From contig BEIE01000004.1 of assembly GCA_002898255.1 (NCBI GenBank), positions 62,001 to 126,000 of the forward strand: a stretch of DNA of 64,000 bases. The letters are read 5' to 3'. Made by a program: the position numbers and the translations under genes. This document shows, one piece after another, positions 1 through 8,767 of the stretch. Numbering within the stretch: position 1 is the stretch's first letter; each line of letters begins with the position of its first letter. This DNA is from a bacterium HR28 (GTDB lineage: Bacteria; Chloroflexota; Chloroflexia; Thermomicrobiales; Thermomicrobiaceae). The notes under the pieces are model-generated. The model made no database searches and was not told the origin of the DNA. It was given only the letters and a program-made list of their open reading frames with translations.

Positions 1-513
1 CACGGTTCCCGTGGAAATGGATGTTCCGAGGAGTTTCTGTCTCCCAACGGTCACGAGGCCGAATTGCTTCGGCGGCTCTATCGGATGCTGGCCCGTCTGT
101 TACACCCAGATTTGGCGCGTGACGATCACGATCGTCTCCAGCGTGAACATCTCATGCGCCTTGTGAACCAGGCTTGGGAGCGCCGTGATGTCGAACAGTT
201 ACAGCGGCTGGTGGCCGTCTGGTCTGCTGCTGAAGAGCCGAACTATTCGTCCGATCTGGACGATCTGCGTCGCTGTCTCGCGCAGCGGGAAGTCGAGGAG
301 ATGCAACTGGCCCGCCGGTTGCGTGAACTGGAACGCTCCGACCTGGGGCAGCTTCTCAAACGCGGTCCCCAAAGTGTGGAACGCTATCTCCAGCGGCAAG
401 AGGAGCTTCTCCGGCATGACATCGCGGTCTTGCGTTTGCGACGGCGGCGATTACTCCGCCTGATCGAGGAACGAAGACGCGAACTTGCTCTTCGCGCGGG
501 ATTACAGTACTGA
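1..513 (+). CDS. J-domain-like protein, 5' end cut by window
   Basis: The frame is open from base 1, so the gene begins upstream; 170 residues are visible. Around residues 22-36 there is an LYRMLARLLHPDLA stretch, which carries the HPD tripeptide between two helices as in DnaJ J-domains, followed by a helix (REHLMRLVNQAWERRD). The C-terminal half is strongly charged and helical and probably a coiled coil. An internal TTG at 64 could be a start, but the J-domain helix begins before it, so a longer protein is more likely. J-domains stimulate Hsp70 ATPases; whether this one does is inference. It ends directly against the next gene (TGA then GTG), so the two are probably cotranslated. Confidence 0.6.
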   Translation, partial: HGSRGNGCSEEFLSPNGHEAELLRRLYRMLARLLHPDLARDDHDRLQREHLMRLVNQAWERRDVEQLQRLVAVWSAAEEPNYSSDLDDLRRCLAQREVEEMQLARRLRELERSDLGQLLKRGPQSVERYLQRQEELLRHDIAVLRLRRRRLLRLIEERRRELALRAGLQY

Positions 514-1710
514 GTGCCTCATATGCTGACTACCGACCTCGAACATCCAACCTTGCCGACCGGCTCGCTGCTAGGGGCACTGAAATACCCTCCCCTCCAG
601 CGCTGGAGTGACCGGGGTGGGGCAAGCCGGATCATTGGAGATGCCTGGGCGCGGTACGTTGTCGGGTACCTAGAGCCGCTGGTCGGGGGTCCAATCGATC
701 TTTGGGAAGGTCGAGGGACGCTCCGCGCGCTCATTCCGCTCGACCTCGATTCGTCGCTCAAAGGGACGCTCCCACGCCGCGTCCGAATACCGGATCTTCT
801 GCTCGTCATTGAGGAACCCGCGGGGATGTTTGTGCGGGCCTTGGACGCGAAGTTTGACATCTCGGTGGCAGAAGCCGAGCAGGTGAGCATACAGAACCTG
901 GAGCGTTTACTCGCTGGATCGGAGTCTATCGCACGCCGCGTAATGACGGTGAGTCGTTGTGGCCGTCTGATGACGGGCGAAGGGGGTGTCGCTGCGCCAG
1001 AGCATTGGTCAACGCGAGCCCTCCTCCCCAAGCTCGACGGCCGAGATGCGCGACTGCATCGTAGGCAGGTGCTCTGTCTACCAGTGCGTCCACCCGACCT
1101 ATTTCGGACAGTTCCTGAAGCACAATTGGTCGGGCAGTTGGCGCGGCTCGATCGACTGCCAGTGTCCCCGGCGCAGGACTTAGCGGTTGCGACGTACTAC
1201 CTGCGGCTGGTTTGTGCCTGCCGGTGGTGCTACACAGAAGAGCGGAAGCCGTTGCTCGACGTAGGGGAGTTTCGCGTCGTCGACGACGAATTCGCTGCGG
1301 CTCTCGCGGAACGGATCGCCGGTGCCTCCAGTGCATTCCAGGTAGTCGAGGTGTGGACACAGCAGGTGGAGCCGATCCAGCGAGCACGGCGTGAGCTAGA
1401 ACCGTTCTTAGAGCCACCGGTGTCGAAGGAGGAGGTCAAGACGCTTCTGGCCTGTTACGGCAACCTCGGCGGAGCGTCGGGACTTAGGGGTGTCTTGCGA
1501 ACGTTACGCGAACGGTATCGGATTCGTTTAGTCGAGCAGGTGGGAGTCATTCCTGCGTCGCAAGCGGCGGAATCGGTCGCTCAACGCGCTCGAGAACTCG
1601 CTACGCTTCAAAGAGAACTACGCTCCTGGGCACTGGAGGAACTTCGGCGCATTGTTATTGAGAGCCGTGCTGCACCTTTGCCAGGAACGAGCCAGGTATC
1701 TCACACATGA
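514..1710 (+). CDS. Unknown protein with PD-(D/E)XK-like motif
   Basis: A 398-residue soluble protein that I do not recognise. It starts at GTG 514 immediately after the stop of the J-domain gene; ATG 523 is an alternative. Around residues 90-115 it has IPDLLLVIEE followed by ALDAKF, the spacing and chemistry of a PD-(D/E)XK nuclease core (Asp on one strand, then D-x-K on the next strand after a turn). An acidic residue in the preceding helix (near GYLEPLVGG) could supply the third carboxylate. The C-terminal third is helical, with many Arg and Glu. Nuclease activity is inference from this motif only; no signal peptide or membrane segment is visible. The 3' end overlaps the convergent ylxP-like gene by 10 bases. 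Confidence 0.55.
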   Translation: MPHMLTTDLEHPTLPTGSLLGALKYPPLQRWSDRGGASRIIGDAWARYVVGYLEPLVGGPIDLWEGRGTLRALIPLDLDSSLKGTLPRRVRIPDLLLVIEEPAGMFVRALDAKFDISVAEAEQVSIQNLERLLAGSESIARRVMTVSRCGRLMTGEGGVAAPEHWSTRALLPKLDGRDARLHRRQVLCLPVRPPDLFRTVPEAQLVGQLARLDRLPVSPAQDLAVATYYLRLVCACRWCYTEERKPLLDVGEFRVVDDEFAAALAERIAGASSAFQVVEVWTQQVEPIQRARRELEPFLEPPVSKEEVKTLLACYGNLGGASGLRGVLRTLRERYRIRLVEQVGVIPASQAAESVAQRARELATLQRELRSWALEELRRIVIESRAAPLPGTSQVSHT

Positions 1711-1991
1711 ATGATTTCGGTCTGATAGTCAAGGAGATATCCCTCCGACAAATGTTCTTCGATGTACTGCAGGACGTGACGGAGCATCTCATCGGCGTGT
1801 TGCGCTGAGGTTGACACACAAGCGATGCCAAGTTCGGCGAACTGCCACTGTGAATGACCATCGACCTCGGCGATGGAGACATTAAAGCGATGTTGGACTT
1901 GGTGGATGATTGACTTGATGACCTTCCGCTTCTCCTTTAAGGAGTGCGCGCTTGGAATTTCTATAGCAAGACGAGAAATGCCGACGACCAT
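1701..1991 (-). CDS. ylxP: DUF503/YlxP family protein
   Basis: A 96-residue protein matching the DUF503 (YlxP) family over its full length: start MVVGISRLAIEIP, then SLKEKRKVIKSI, FNVSIAEVDGHSQWQFAELG and a C-terminal helix. The family is a small ferredoxin-like fold often encoded with infB/rbfA and tied loosely to ribosome assembly; the molecular role is not established. Here it follows a DAO oxidase gene on the same strand at a 23-base gap, without translation genes beside it. A GGAG lies about 8 bases before the ATG. Its end overlaps the rightward gene at 514 by 10 bases. Confidence 0.85.
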   Translation of the reverse strand: MVVGISRLAIEIPSAHSLKEKRKVIKSIIHQVQHRFNVSIAEVDGHSQWQFAELGIACVSTSAQHADEMLRHVLQYIEEHLSEGYLLDYQTEIIHV

Positions 1992-2014
1992 ACTCTGAGC
2001 TCCAACACGCCGTT

Positions 2015-3160
2015 CTAGATGACGTTCCGCTCCTGGATGAGTTGACCTCGCCGGAAGCGGGCCGGACTGAAGGCACGAATGTCAACCGATGTGGCTACAC
2101 CGTCGAGTAGGAGCTCCGCCATGCAGCGACCAACTGCCGGCCCGTGCATGAATCCGTGTCCACTGAATCCGGCAGCGACTGCCAAGCCAGCGATCTCCTC
2201 GATGCGGCCAATGAGTGGGTTGGCGTCCGGCGTAACCTCGTAGAATCCTGCCCAGCCACGGCGGATACGAGCCTGCTCGAAAACAGGGGCCCGGCGGCAA
2301 AGCGCCTCGACCGTACGGGCCATCCATTCGGGATCCACAGTCTTGTTAAATCCCGGAGGCTCATTCGGATTGGACATGCCGAACAGGAATCCTTCACCCT
2401 CTGGGTGGAAGTAGAGTGACGATTCGAACTCGATGGTCATTGGAACGGTCTTGGGGACGAGTTCGAAGGGTTCTGTTACAAAGCACATTCGACGATACGG
2501 TACAACTGGAAGCTCGAGCCCCGCCAGTTTTCCGACTTCACCAGTGTACGGCCCGGCACAGATGATGGCTGTGCCACAGGCGATCTCTCCCTCAGGGGTG
2601 AGAACGGCCTGCAGGCGATCACCGACAATCCGGAACCCAGTCACCGGACAGTGCTCGCGAAACTCGACGCCGAGTTCACGGGCCGCTGTAGCGAAGCCCA
2701 TCGTCGCCGTATAGGGATCACACCAGCCGTCACGTGGGCAAAAGGTACCGCCAAGGAGGTCGTCTGTACGGACTGCTGGCTGGAGCTCGGCGATCTCCTG
2801 CGGCTCCACCCATCGCGCAGGTACCCCTAACGATGTCTGGAGGGCGAGCGAGGCGCGGAACGCATTGACGTCCTCGGGACGAGTCAACAGAAAAAGGTAG
2901 CCGTATTGATGGAGGCCGATATCGACGCCGAAACGCTCAGTGAAATGTTCCCAGTACTCGAAGCTGAGGAGGGACAGACGAATGTTCGTCTCGGTCGAAA
3001 ACTGCAGGCGAATACCACCCGCGGCGTCAGCGGTTGCGCCCCGCGCAATCTCGTCACGTTCCAGCACAACAATGTGTCCAGCTCGTCGTTCCGCGAGGTG
3101 ATAGGCGACGCTGCACCCCATGATCCCCGCGCCAATAATGACGAAATCAGCTCGTTCCAC
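2015..3160 (-). CDS. FAD-dependent oxidoreductase, DAO family
   Basis: A 381-residue flavoenzyme of the DAO/sarcosine-oxidase class. The N-terminus VERADFVIIGAGIMGCS is the Rossmann GxGxxG dinucleotide site, followed by VVLERDEIARGATADAAGG, typical of glycine/sarcosine/proline-type oxidases with FAD near the N-terminus. The C-terminus has GFSGHGFMHGPAVGRCMAELL, the family's flavin-closing motif. I chose GTG 3160 because GGAGGGG sits just before it; the frame stays open further upstream, but that part runs antisense across the CBS gene. The likely reaction is oxidation of a secondary or N-methyl amine or amino acid; the substrate is unknown. Confidence 0.85.
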   Translation of the reverse strand: MERADFVIIGAGIMGCSVAYHLAERRAGHIVVLERDEIARGATADAAGGIRLQFSTETNIRLSLLSFEYWEHFTERFGVDIGLHQYGYLFLLTRPEDVNAFRASLALQTSLGVPARWVEPQEIAELQPAVRTDDLLGGTFCPRDGWCDPYTATMGFATAARELGVEFREHCPVTGFRIVGDRLQAVLTPEGEIACGTAIICAGPYTGEVGKLAGLELPVVPYRRMCFVTEPFELVPKTVPMTIEFESSLYFHPEGEGFLFGMSNPNEPPGFNKTVDPEWMARTVEALCRRAPVFEQARIRRGWAGFYEVTPDANPLIGRIEEIAGLAVAAGFSGHGFMHGPAVGRCMAELLLDGVATSVDIRAFSPARFRRGQLIQERNVI

Positions 3161-3196
3161 TGCCGCCCCTCCGGCCACTGGATCAGCCCATGACGA

Positions 3197-3202
3197 AGTA
3201 TA
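3197..3202 (-). promoter_or_regulatory. Possible -10 box for DAO gene
   Basis: Reading leftward the sequence is TATACT about 35 bases before the GTG at 3160. No good -35 element is seen at 16-18 bases, so this is a weak call. Confidence 0.3.
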
Positions 3203-3283
3203 GAAGACCGACCTCGTGTGGTCGCCGATCGAGTGGTACGATGCGAGTGCCGGAACAGGCGTGGGTGGGAAGCGAGGTTCCTT

Positions 3284-3769
3284 ATGGGTGATACGATCGA
3301 CACGGTCTATGCCCGAGAGATCATGACCCCCAATGTCATCGCTGTCCATCCGGACACGACCCTCGATGAGATCGCCCAAACGCTTGTCGCACACCGTATT
3401 ACGGGAGTTCCGGTCGTCGATGACGACGGGCGCGTTCTGGGCATCGTGTCCGAGTTCGATTTGATCGCCAAGCGTGGACGCACAGCAGCTGACGTGATGA
3501 CAAGAGATGTCATCGCGGTGGCGGAGAATACCCCGGCCGAAACGATCGCTGACCTCATCGTACAGCAACGTGTGCGACGTGTTCCCGTCTTGCGCGAGGG
3601 CCGGCTCGTGGGCATCATCACACGGGCTGACTTGGTACGGCTGTTTGCGATGACCCGTTGGAGCTGTCTCAATTGCGGCTACTTTGAGCGTGGGATCCAT
3701 CGACCTGAGATCTGTAGCGCCTGTGGGCACCGTGAGTTCACGCTGCAAAGAGAGCCACCTGGGATGTGA
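3284..3769 (+). CDS. Twin CBS-domain protein with C-terminal zinc ribbon
   Basis: A 161-residue protein. Residues 8-62 and 67-122 form two CBS repeats (AREIMTPNVIAV and AADVMTRDVIAV, each followed by GVPVVDDDGRVLGIVS or RVPVLREGRLVGIIT). CBS pairs usually bind adenosine ligands such as AMP, ATP or SAM and act as regulatory sensors. A rubredoxin-like ribbon follows: Cys128, Cys131, Cys144 and Cys147 (CLNC, then CSAC) for a metal. ATG 3284 is chosen because a GAGG lies upstream and the CBS domain begins right after; an upstream GTG at 3218 lacks support. It precedes the LhgO-like gene by 12 bases, so the two may be cotranscribed and the CBS unit may regulate that enzyme (inference). Confidence 0.85.
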   Translation: MGDTIDTVYAREIMTPNVIAVHPDTTLDEIAQTLVAHRITGVPVVDDDGRVLGIVSEFDLIAKRGRTAADVMTRDVIAVAENTPAETIADLIVQQRVRRVPVLREGRLVGIITRADLVRLFAMTRWSCLNCGYFERGIHRPEICSACGHREFTLQREPPGM

Positions 3770-3781
3770 GGATCGAAGGCG

Positions 3782-4981
3782 ATGTTCGATGTTGTGATCA
3801 TTGGCGCTGGCCTTGTCGGTCTGGCGACAGCCCGTGAAGTTGCGCTCCGCCGTCCCCGACTCAAGATCGCGGTCTTCGACAAGGAGTCGCGGGTTGCCGC
3901 GCATCAATCGGGCCACAACAGCGGAGTGATTCATTCTGGTCTGTATTATCGACCGGGCTCATTGAAAGCACGGGCCTGCGTCGCCGGAGCTGCCAGGCTC
4001 ATAACGTATTGCGAGGAGCGCGGCATTCCCTATCGTATGGTGGGGAAACTCGTTGTTGCCACGACACCTGACGAGGTACCGCGCCTCCTGGAACTCTACC
4101 GGAGAGGGCAGGCGAACGGCGTCGAGGGGTTGCAACTTCTGGCTGCTGAAGAAATTCGGGAACGGGAGCCCGCGGTGACGGGCGTACGCGCGATCTGGTC
4201 GCCCCGGACCGGTATCGTCGACTTCATTCGTGTCGCGGAGGCGTTGGCCGAGGATGTGAGAAATGCAGATGGAGAACTCTTTTTTCGCCACACCGTGCTG
4301 AGCTTCCGCTCGCGGAATGGGGTGATAGGCCTGGAAACGACCGGTGGGCACTATGAGGCGCGCTTCGTGATCGTGTGCGCTGGTCTCTACAGTGACCGGT
4401 TGGCACGCGCAAGTGGAGGATCTCCTGATCCGGTGATTGTGCCGTTCCGCGGGGACTATTACCTGCTCCGGCCGGAGCGGGCGTGTCTTGTACGTACGAA
4501 TGTCTATCCGGTGCCCGATCCACGCTTTCCATTCCTTGGGGTGCACTTTACTCCACGCCTTGATGGTTCAGTGCTCCTCGGACCAAATGCCGTTCTGGCG
4601 TTTGCCCGTGAAGGGTATCAGCGAACTGACTTCTGCTGGCGAGACTTGGTAGAGACGCTGTCCTATCCTGGTTTTCGTGCGCTGGCGCGACAGTACTGGC
4701 GTGTCGGAATTACCGAGTTCTGGCGTGATGTCAGCAAGCGCGCCTTCTTGAAGGAGCTCCGTCGTTTTGTCCCGGAACTTGAGGAAGACGATCTCCTGCC
4801 GGGCCCGTCCGGCGTACGTGCTCAAGCCCTGTCACGCGATGGGAAGTTGATCGATGACTTTGTTCTCGAGCGACAACGAGGAATCGTGCATGTACGGAAT
4901 GCGCCCTCGCCAGCGGCAACATCCTGTCTGGAAATTGCTCGTCTAATCGTCGATACTCTCGAAACGGACCTTCCGTCGTGA
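3782..4981 (+). CDS. lhgO: L-2-hydroxyglutarate oxidase-like flavoprotein
   Basis: A 399-residue FAD enzyme matching the LhgO/L2HGDH branch of the DAO superfamily. It has MFDVVIIGAGLVGLATAREV for FAD, HQSGHNSGVIHSGLYY (the branch signature around the active site), then VVCAGLYSD and FLGVHFTPRLDGSVLLGPNA in the second half. The family oxidises L-2-hydroxyglutarate to 2-oxoglutarate, passing electrons to quinone or oxygen. The length fits the family. It follows the CBS/zinc-ribbon gene closely on the same strand and converges with the MFS gene, leaving 7 bases between the ends. Confidence 0.88.
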   Translation: MFDVVIIGAGLVGLATAREVALRRPRLKIAVFDKESRVAAHQSGHNSGVIHSGLYYRPGSLKARACVAGAARLITYCEERGIPYRMVGKLVVATTPDEVPRLLELYRRGQANGVEGLQLLAAEEIREREPAVTGVRAIWSPRTGIVDFIRVAEALAEDVRNADGELFFRHTVLSFRSRNGVIGLETTGGHYEARFVIVCAGLYSDRLARASGGSPDPVIVPFRGDYYLLRPERACLVRTNVYPVPDPRFPFLGVHFTPRLDGSVLLGPNAVLAFAREGYQRTDFCWRDLVETLSYPGFRALARQYWRVGITEFWRDVSKRAFLKELRRFVPELEEDDLLPGPSGVRAQALSRDGKLIDDFVLERQRGIVHVRNAPSPAATSCLEIARLIVDTLETDLPS

Positions 4982-4988
4982 GCGCGAG

Positions 4989-6281
4989 TTAGGAGTGCTG
5001 TTCACTCACCGAAGGAATGGATCCTGCGCGGGCATGCGCAGCTGGATGGTGACGAAATTGCTGCACGAAATATGCGATGGCTGCGGTGCAGAAGAGCGTA
5101 TAGAGTGCAAAGACAGGCACGTAGCCGAAGGTGACGATCAGGCGACCGCCGAGAAAGCTGGCGGCGGCGAAGCCGATGTTCCACGCGGCACTCCGGAAGC
5201 TAAAGGCGTTCGCCCGCGCTCTCGAAGGGAGCGTTTCGGCTACCAGCATAGAGTCGATCGGCCAAGCCATTGAGATCGAAATCATGCGGATAACGTGTGC
5301 AGCGATGGCAAGCGGGATTGCTTGAAGCAACATGAGACTGGCGAAGACCGGCACTGGTGCGAATCGGATAATGGTGACCGCGCGGAGCGGGCCACAGATG
5401 CGGGCGATCGCCGGGCCGACAAGACCAAAGAGTGCGCCGACAAGGCTGGCTACTGCGTAAATGACACCGATCGTGCGAGCGGAAAGCCCGAGGGTATCAA
5501 GATACACGTTGTAGAACGGAACCACTGCTCCGTTGCCGATACTCAAGAGTCCGCCAGCAATCACAAACGCAGTGAGATACCGACGGATCTCGACCCATGA
5601 ATTGGACTTCGGGTCGTGTATGTGCAGTGTGCTTGTTGCCTGGGGTGGGCGATCGCGAGCTTCTCGCATGAGGAGAAGCGGCACTATCGCGACAGCACAA
5701 ACACCAATGCCCGCGAGCAACGCCGCACGGTAGGACAGAGCACCCGGAACGGGAAGGCCAATGACCGTACCAAGTGCGGAGGGAAGCCATCCAGCCAAAA
5801 GACTGCCGATAGTCGACGATACGGAAGTGAGAGACAGGGCGACTGCAGCAACGGTGGCCCGGTGAACGGTCGGAGCATGGTCGATGACAAATGGCATAAG
5901 CGGCACAAAGAGGAATGTTGTGGCCATACCCTGGAGAATTGCACTAGCCAGGACGACGGCAGGCTGGGTGGCCAGTGCCAGGATCGTCGAGGCGGCCAAG
6001 TAAGCTCCGGTACCGTAGGTCAAACACCACCAGGAGCCGCGCTGGTGAAGCAGTCGGCCTAAGCCGAGTGCGGAGAGTGCAAGAGCTCCTGTCGATGCTG
6101 CGTTGACCAGACCAATGAAGTCCTCGCGATATCCAAGTTGGATGAGGTAGAGGTTGTACAGTAGGGTGAAAGCGCCGATCGCGACGTTCGAAAAGAGCGC
6201 ATACACGAAAAAGAGGCGGATGTCGCGGGGTAAAGCACGGAGCGATCTCGCGTATCGGATGAGACCTTGGAAAAGCGGCAC
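4989..6281 (-). CDS. Major facilitator superfamily transporter
   Basis: A 430-residue polytopic membrane protein with about 12 hydrophobic segments in two halves, e.g. LFFVYALFSNVAIGAFTLLY at the start, a central charged loop (REARDRPPQATSTLHIHDPKS) and a second bundle from about residue 230. This is the MFS pattern of two six-helix bundles, and MPFVIDHAP-type loops resemble drug/sugar MFS carriers. GTG 6281 is chosen since GGAGGG precedes it and the first helix starts soon after; the longer reading to 6380 adds a Cys/His-rich stretch unlike a transporter. Substrate unknown. It is divergent from the trehalose-phosphatase gene, with only about 36 bases between. Confidence 0.85.
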   Translation of the reverse strand: MPLFQGLIRYARSLRALPRDIRLFFVYALFSNVAIGAFTLLYNLYLIQLGYREDFIGLVNAASTGALALSALGLGRLLHQRGSWWCLTYGTGAYLAASTILALATQPAVVLASAILQGMATTFLFVPLMPFVIDHAPTVHRATVAAVALSLTSVSSTIGSLLAGWLPSALGTVIGLPVPGALSYRAALLAGIGVCAVAIVPLLLMREARDRPPQATSTLHIHDPKSNSWVEIRRYLTAFVIAGGLLSIGNGAVVPFYNVYLDTLGLSARTIGVIYAVASLVGALFGLVGPAIARICGPLRAVTIIRFAPVPVFASLMLLQAIPLAIAAHVIRMISISMAWPIDSMLVAETLPSRARANAFSFRSAAWNIGFAAASFLGGRLIVTFGYVPVFALYTLFCTAAIAYFVQQFRHHPAAHARAGSIPSVSEQHS

Positions 6282-6317
6282 TGCTGAGCGTCCCTCCCAT
6301 GCCGAAGGGAGTATACG

Positions 6318-7163
6318 ATGGTGGCACCTTGCAGCGATGATGACCACATGGCAACACCACCGCGCACGAGCGATATCCATCGGCTCCTCGAGCGATCGCT
6401 TGCAGTTCTGCGCCTATTTCCCGCTGGTGTCATCACTGATTTCGATGGAACATTAAGTCCCATCGTGGCGCATCCCGAAACCGCTCAACCGCATCCCCTC
6501 GCAGCCCAAGCGTTACGCCTGCTTGTGAGACGCCTGGAATTGGTCGCCGTCGTGTCTGGACGTCGGGCGCTCGATGTGGCCACTCGGTTGAACATCCCAG
6601 AACTCGTAATCGTTGGAAATCACGGAGCCGAGTATTTGGTTGAAGGGCAGCTCACCATTGCTGCAGAGATCATCCCCTGGCTCCCAAGCGTCCAGGAGGC
6701 AGCCCGCGTCTTACGTGCGGAACTGTGTGACTTTGTGATTGAGGAAAAAGGGGCGACGCTGACGGTCCATCTACGCGGTATCGACGCGAATGAACAGCGC
6801 CAACGGGCGGGAAAGGTCGTGGAGCAGATTGCGACGCGTTATGGTCTGCTTGTTCGTCGTGGCCGGGAAGTTCTGGAGCTCCGACCGAACGTGCCGATCG
6901 ATAAAGGGACTGCCGTTGACGCGCTTGTCACAAGGTACGGGTTGCGGGGCGTTCTCTTTGCCGGTGATGACGTGACGGACCTCGATGCCATGCGATATCT
7001 ACGGGAACGTAGGTCGGCTGGGGGTATTGACACAATCCTGATCGGTGTTTGGAGCGAAGAGGCGCCAGAAACACTTGGTCATCTCGCCGATGCCTTGGTG
7101 AGCGGAGTGGAAGAGTTCGCTCAGTTCTTGTACGCGATGGCACAACGTCTCAGTGAAGACTAG
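6318..7163 (+). CDS. otsB: Trehalose-6-phosphate phosphatase
   Basis: A 281-residue HAD-superfamily phosphatase of the OtsB type. The nucleophile motif is VITDFDGTLSPIV (DxDGT), the second motif is VAVVSGRRALDV, the middle carries the cap, and the metal motif FAGDDVTDLDAM is near the C-terminus. It dephosphorylates trehalose-6-phosphate to trehalose, an osmolyte and thermal protectant. AGGGAG stands 7 bases before ATG 6318; ATG 6348 is an alternative. No trehalose-phosphate synthase (otsA) is seen in the window. The stop is shared head-on with the M81 gene through a CTAG tetranucleotide. Confidence 0.92.
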   Translation: MVAPCSDDDHMATPPRTSDIHRLLERSLAVLRLFPAGVITDFDGTLSPIVAHPETAQPHPLAAQALRLLVRRLELVAVVSGRRALDVATRLNIPELVIVGNHGAEYLVEGQLTIAAEIIPWLPSVQEAARVLRAELCDFVIEEKGATLTVHLRGIDANEQRQRAGKVVEQIATRYGLLVRRGREVLELRPNVPIDKGTAVDALVTRYGLRGVLFAGDDVTDLDAMRYLRERRSAGGIDTILIGVWSEEAPETLGHLADALVSGVEEFAQFLYAMAQRLSED

Positions 7164-8629
7164 AGTTCATCCAGAGGCCAGATTGGCCGTGGGAGCTGAC
7201 GAAAGGTAAAGAAGGAAAGATCAGTTGTGGAGATGCCAGGAGTTAACGCCTGAATGACCTCTCTCGGGAAAGAATTGGACTTCCAGAGTCGACTGTCATG
7301 ACACCAGGCAAACACGTCCAGCGCGGACTTCAACACGAGGACGGAAGCACGATGGGGAGAGAGGCCGAGTGAAAAGAGCAGTTCCGGGTCATCGAAAGGT
7401 ATCGGGTGTGAGGTGACAATCACATCAACGCGGGCATGATAGCGCCCTTCGAGTTCGAGCCAAACCGAGGGACCTGCGTCGACCGGTTGTTCTGGGGCCA
7501 ATGGGGAGCGTCTCCGGTAGAAACCGGCTCCGATCCGGCGCACCACGCCTCGGACTGGGATGGGATATCCGTGACGATGATCGTGCTTCCCGCCGAGTTC
7601 GAGCTCGATTGTGGCCCCAGGACCAGCACGGTGGGCAATCTCGACAGCCTCGGGATCGACAATGCCGGACACAATTGTTCCCCGTGCTCCTAAGTCCAAC
7701 GCTGCCCAAAGGGCGGCTGTACCCTCTCCTGGTGCTCCAGCCTCAGGCGCGTCACCAGTGTCAAGGATGACGACTGGGTGGTCCGGAGCGGTCATGGCTC
7801 GATGGATTGCCTCCTCGATGGTCAGAGTGGGCCAATGAATAGAGTGGCGGAGTTCGAGTAATTCTTGCCCGAGCTCATGCGCAATGGCGTGGCCAAGTTT
7901 CTGGTCGCCATTGGTAACGACTATGATGCTGGCTCCGGCGTAAGTCACGTCGGCGTACGGAAAACCGCCCAAAACACTCACTGCGAGAACGTTTGAGTGC
8001 GCTTCCCATGTGGCGAGCTTCCTAAACAACCTATCGAATGGAGGAATATCGGTTCGCTGCACGGCAAGGGGAAAAATGAGCGGGAGGCGAAGTACAGCAA
8101 GGGAGGGCTGGATGCGTCCGCTTGCCCATTGTCTCAGGAGATCCAACGCACGTTCGAGCCTCTGAGAGCGGTCGCGTGGAGGCCAGCGGTGCGGACCAAG
8201 AATCAACGGCGTGACGTTAGCGATGTCCGGTGGCAACTGCGCAACATGATCAACCAATACAGCGATAGGTAGAGTGGGATTATGTTGGCGGAGGTGTTGC
8301 AGGAGAAGTAAATCGCCACTCATGCCATCCACGACGAGGGTACCGGAGGTATGGAGGAGAAGGGCATCGATCGGCTTGGTGCGGTCCAAGGTCTCATCGA
8401 ATTGCTGAAGAAACGCGAGAAATTCAGCAGTCGAGACGGAACCTCCGGCAGATTGAACTTCGCACAAGGTGGCGAGCTCTAGGCCGAGTCGTTGGGCGAG
8501 GGGCTCGAGCATGCTGCGCAGCCAATTCAGCGCTGGTTTGGGATCTTCTCCCCATCGGGCGGAGAGTTTTCCTGGTGTCATGGCAAACGTATTACTTCGG
8601 TAAGCGAGCCAAGCGATTCCGATGCGCAT
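7160..8629 (-). CDS. M81 (MlrC-like) family protein, divergent
   Basis: A 489-residue protein with the MlrC/M81 architecture: start MRIGIAWLAYRSNTFAMTPG, TSGTLVVDGMSGDLL, a central glycine-rich motif (DTGDAPEAGAPGEGTAALW), then an all-beta C-terminal domain. The family is named after microcystinase C, a zinc hydrolase of linear peptides; most members are of unknown substrate. The usual metal motif LDLHAN reads VLVDHVAQ here, with the Asp shifted by one position, so the metal site may be altered. It is convergent with otsB and divergent from the carboxyltransferase gene. Confidence 0.8.
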   Translation of the reverse strand: MRIGIAWLAYRSNTFAMTPGKLSARWGEDPKPALNWLRSMLEPLAQRLGLELATLCEVQSAGGSVSTAEFLAFLQQFDETLDRTKPIDALLLHTSGTLVVDGMSGDLLLLQHLRQHNPTLPIAVLVDHVAQLPPDIANVTPLILGPHRWPPRDRSQRLERALDLLRQWASGRIQPSLAVLRLPLIFPLAVQRTDIPPFDRLFRKLATWEAHSNVLAVSVLGGFPYADVTYAGASIIVVTNGDQKLGHAIAHELGQELLELRHSIHWPTLTIEEAIHRAMTAPDHPVVILDTGDAPEAGAPGEGTAALWAALDLGARGTIVSGIVDPEAVEIAHRAGPGATIELELGGKHDHRHGYPIPVRGVVRRIGAGFYRRRSPLAPEQPVDAGPSVWLELEGRYHARVDVIVTSHPIPFDDPELLFSLGLSPHRASVLVLKSALDVFAWCHDSRLWKSNSFPREVIQALTPGISTTDLSFFTFRQLPRPIWPLDEL

Positions 8630-8767
8630 CCGGCACCCCGATCGTTCGTACTTGCGTCCTTGTCTTGTGGTTCAGCGGCGTGTCGCGCTGCTCCGATCAG
8701 CTATGATAGGACGCGTTGTAGAGGTTTGCCGAACGTGAGGGCTGGGTGCACCGGAAGGTGACGAAAG

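Noticed and set aside
926-1417. Leftward open frame inside the PD-(D/E)XK-like gene
   Set aside because: No domain or start signal; a shadow of the rightward gene.
3161-3934. Long leftward extension of the DAO oxidase frame (up to 258 extra residues)
   Set aside because: It runs antisense over the whole CBS gene, has no domain, and a good ribosome site marks GTG 3160.
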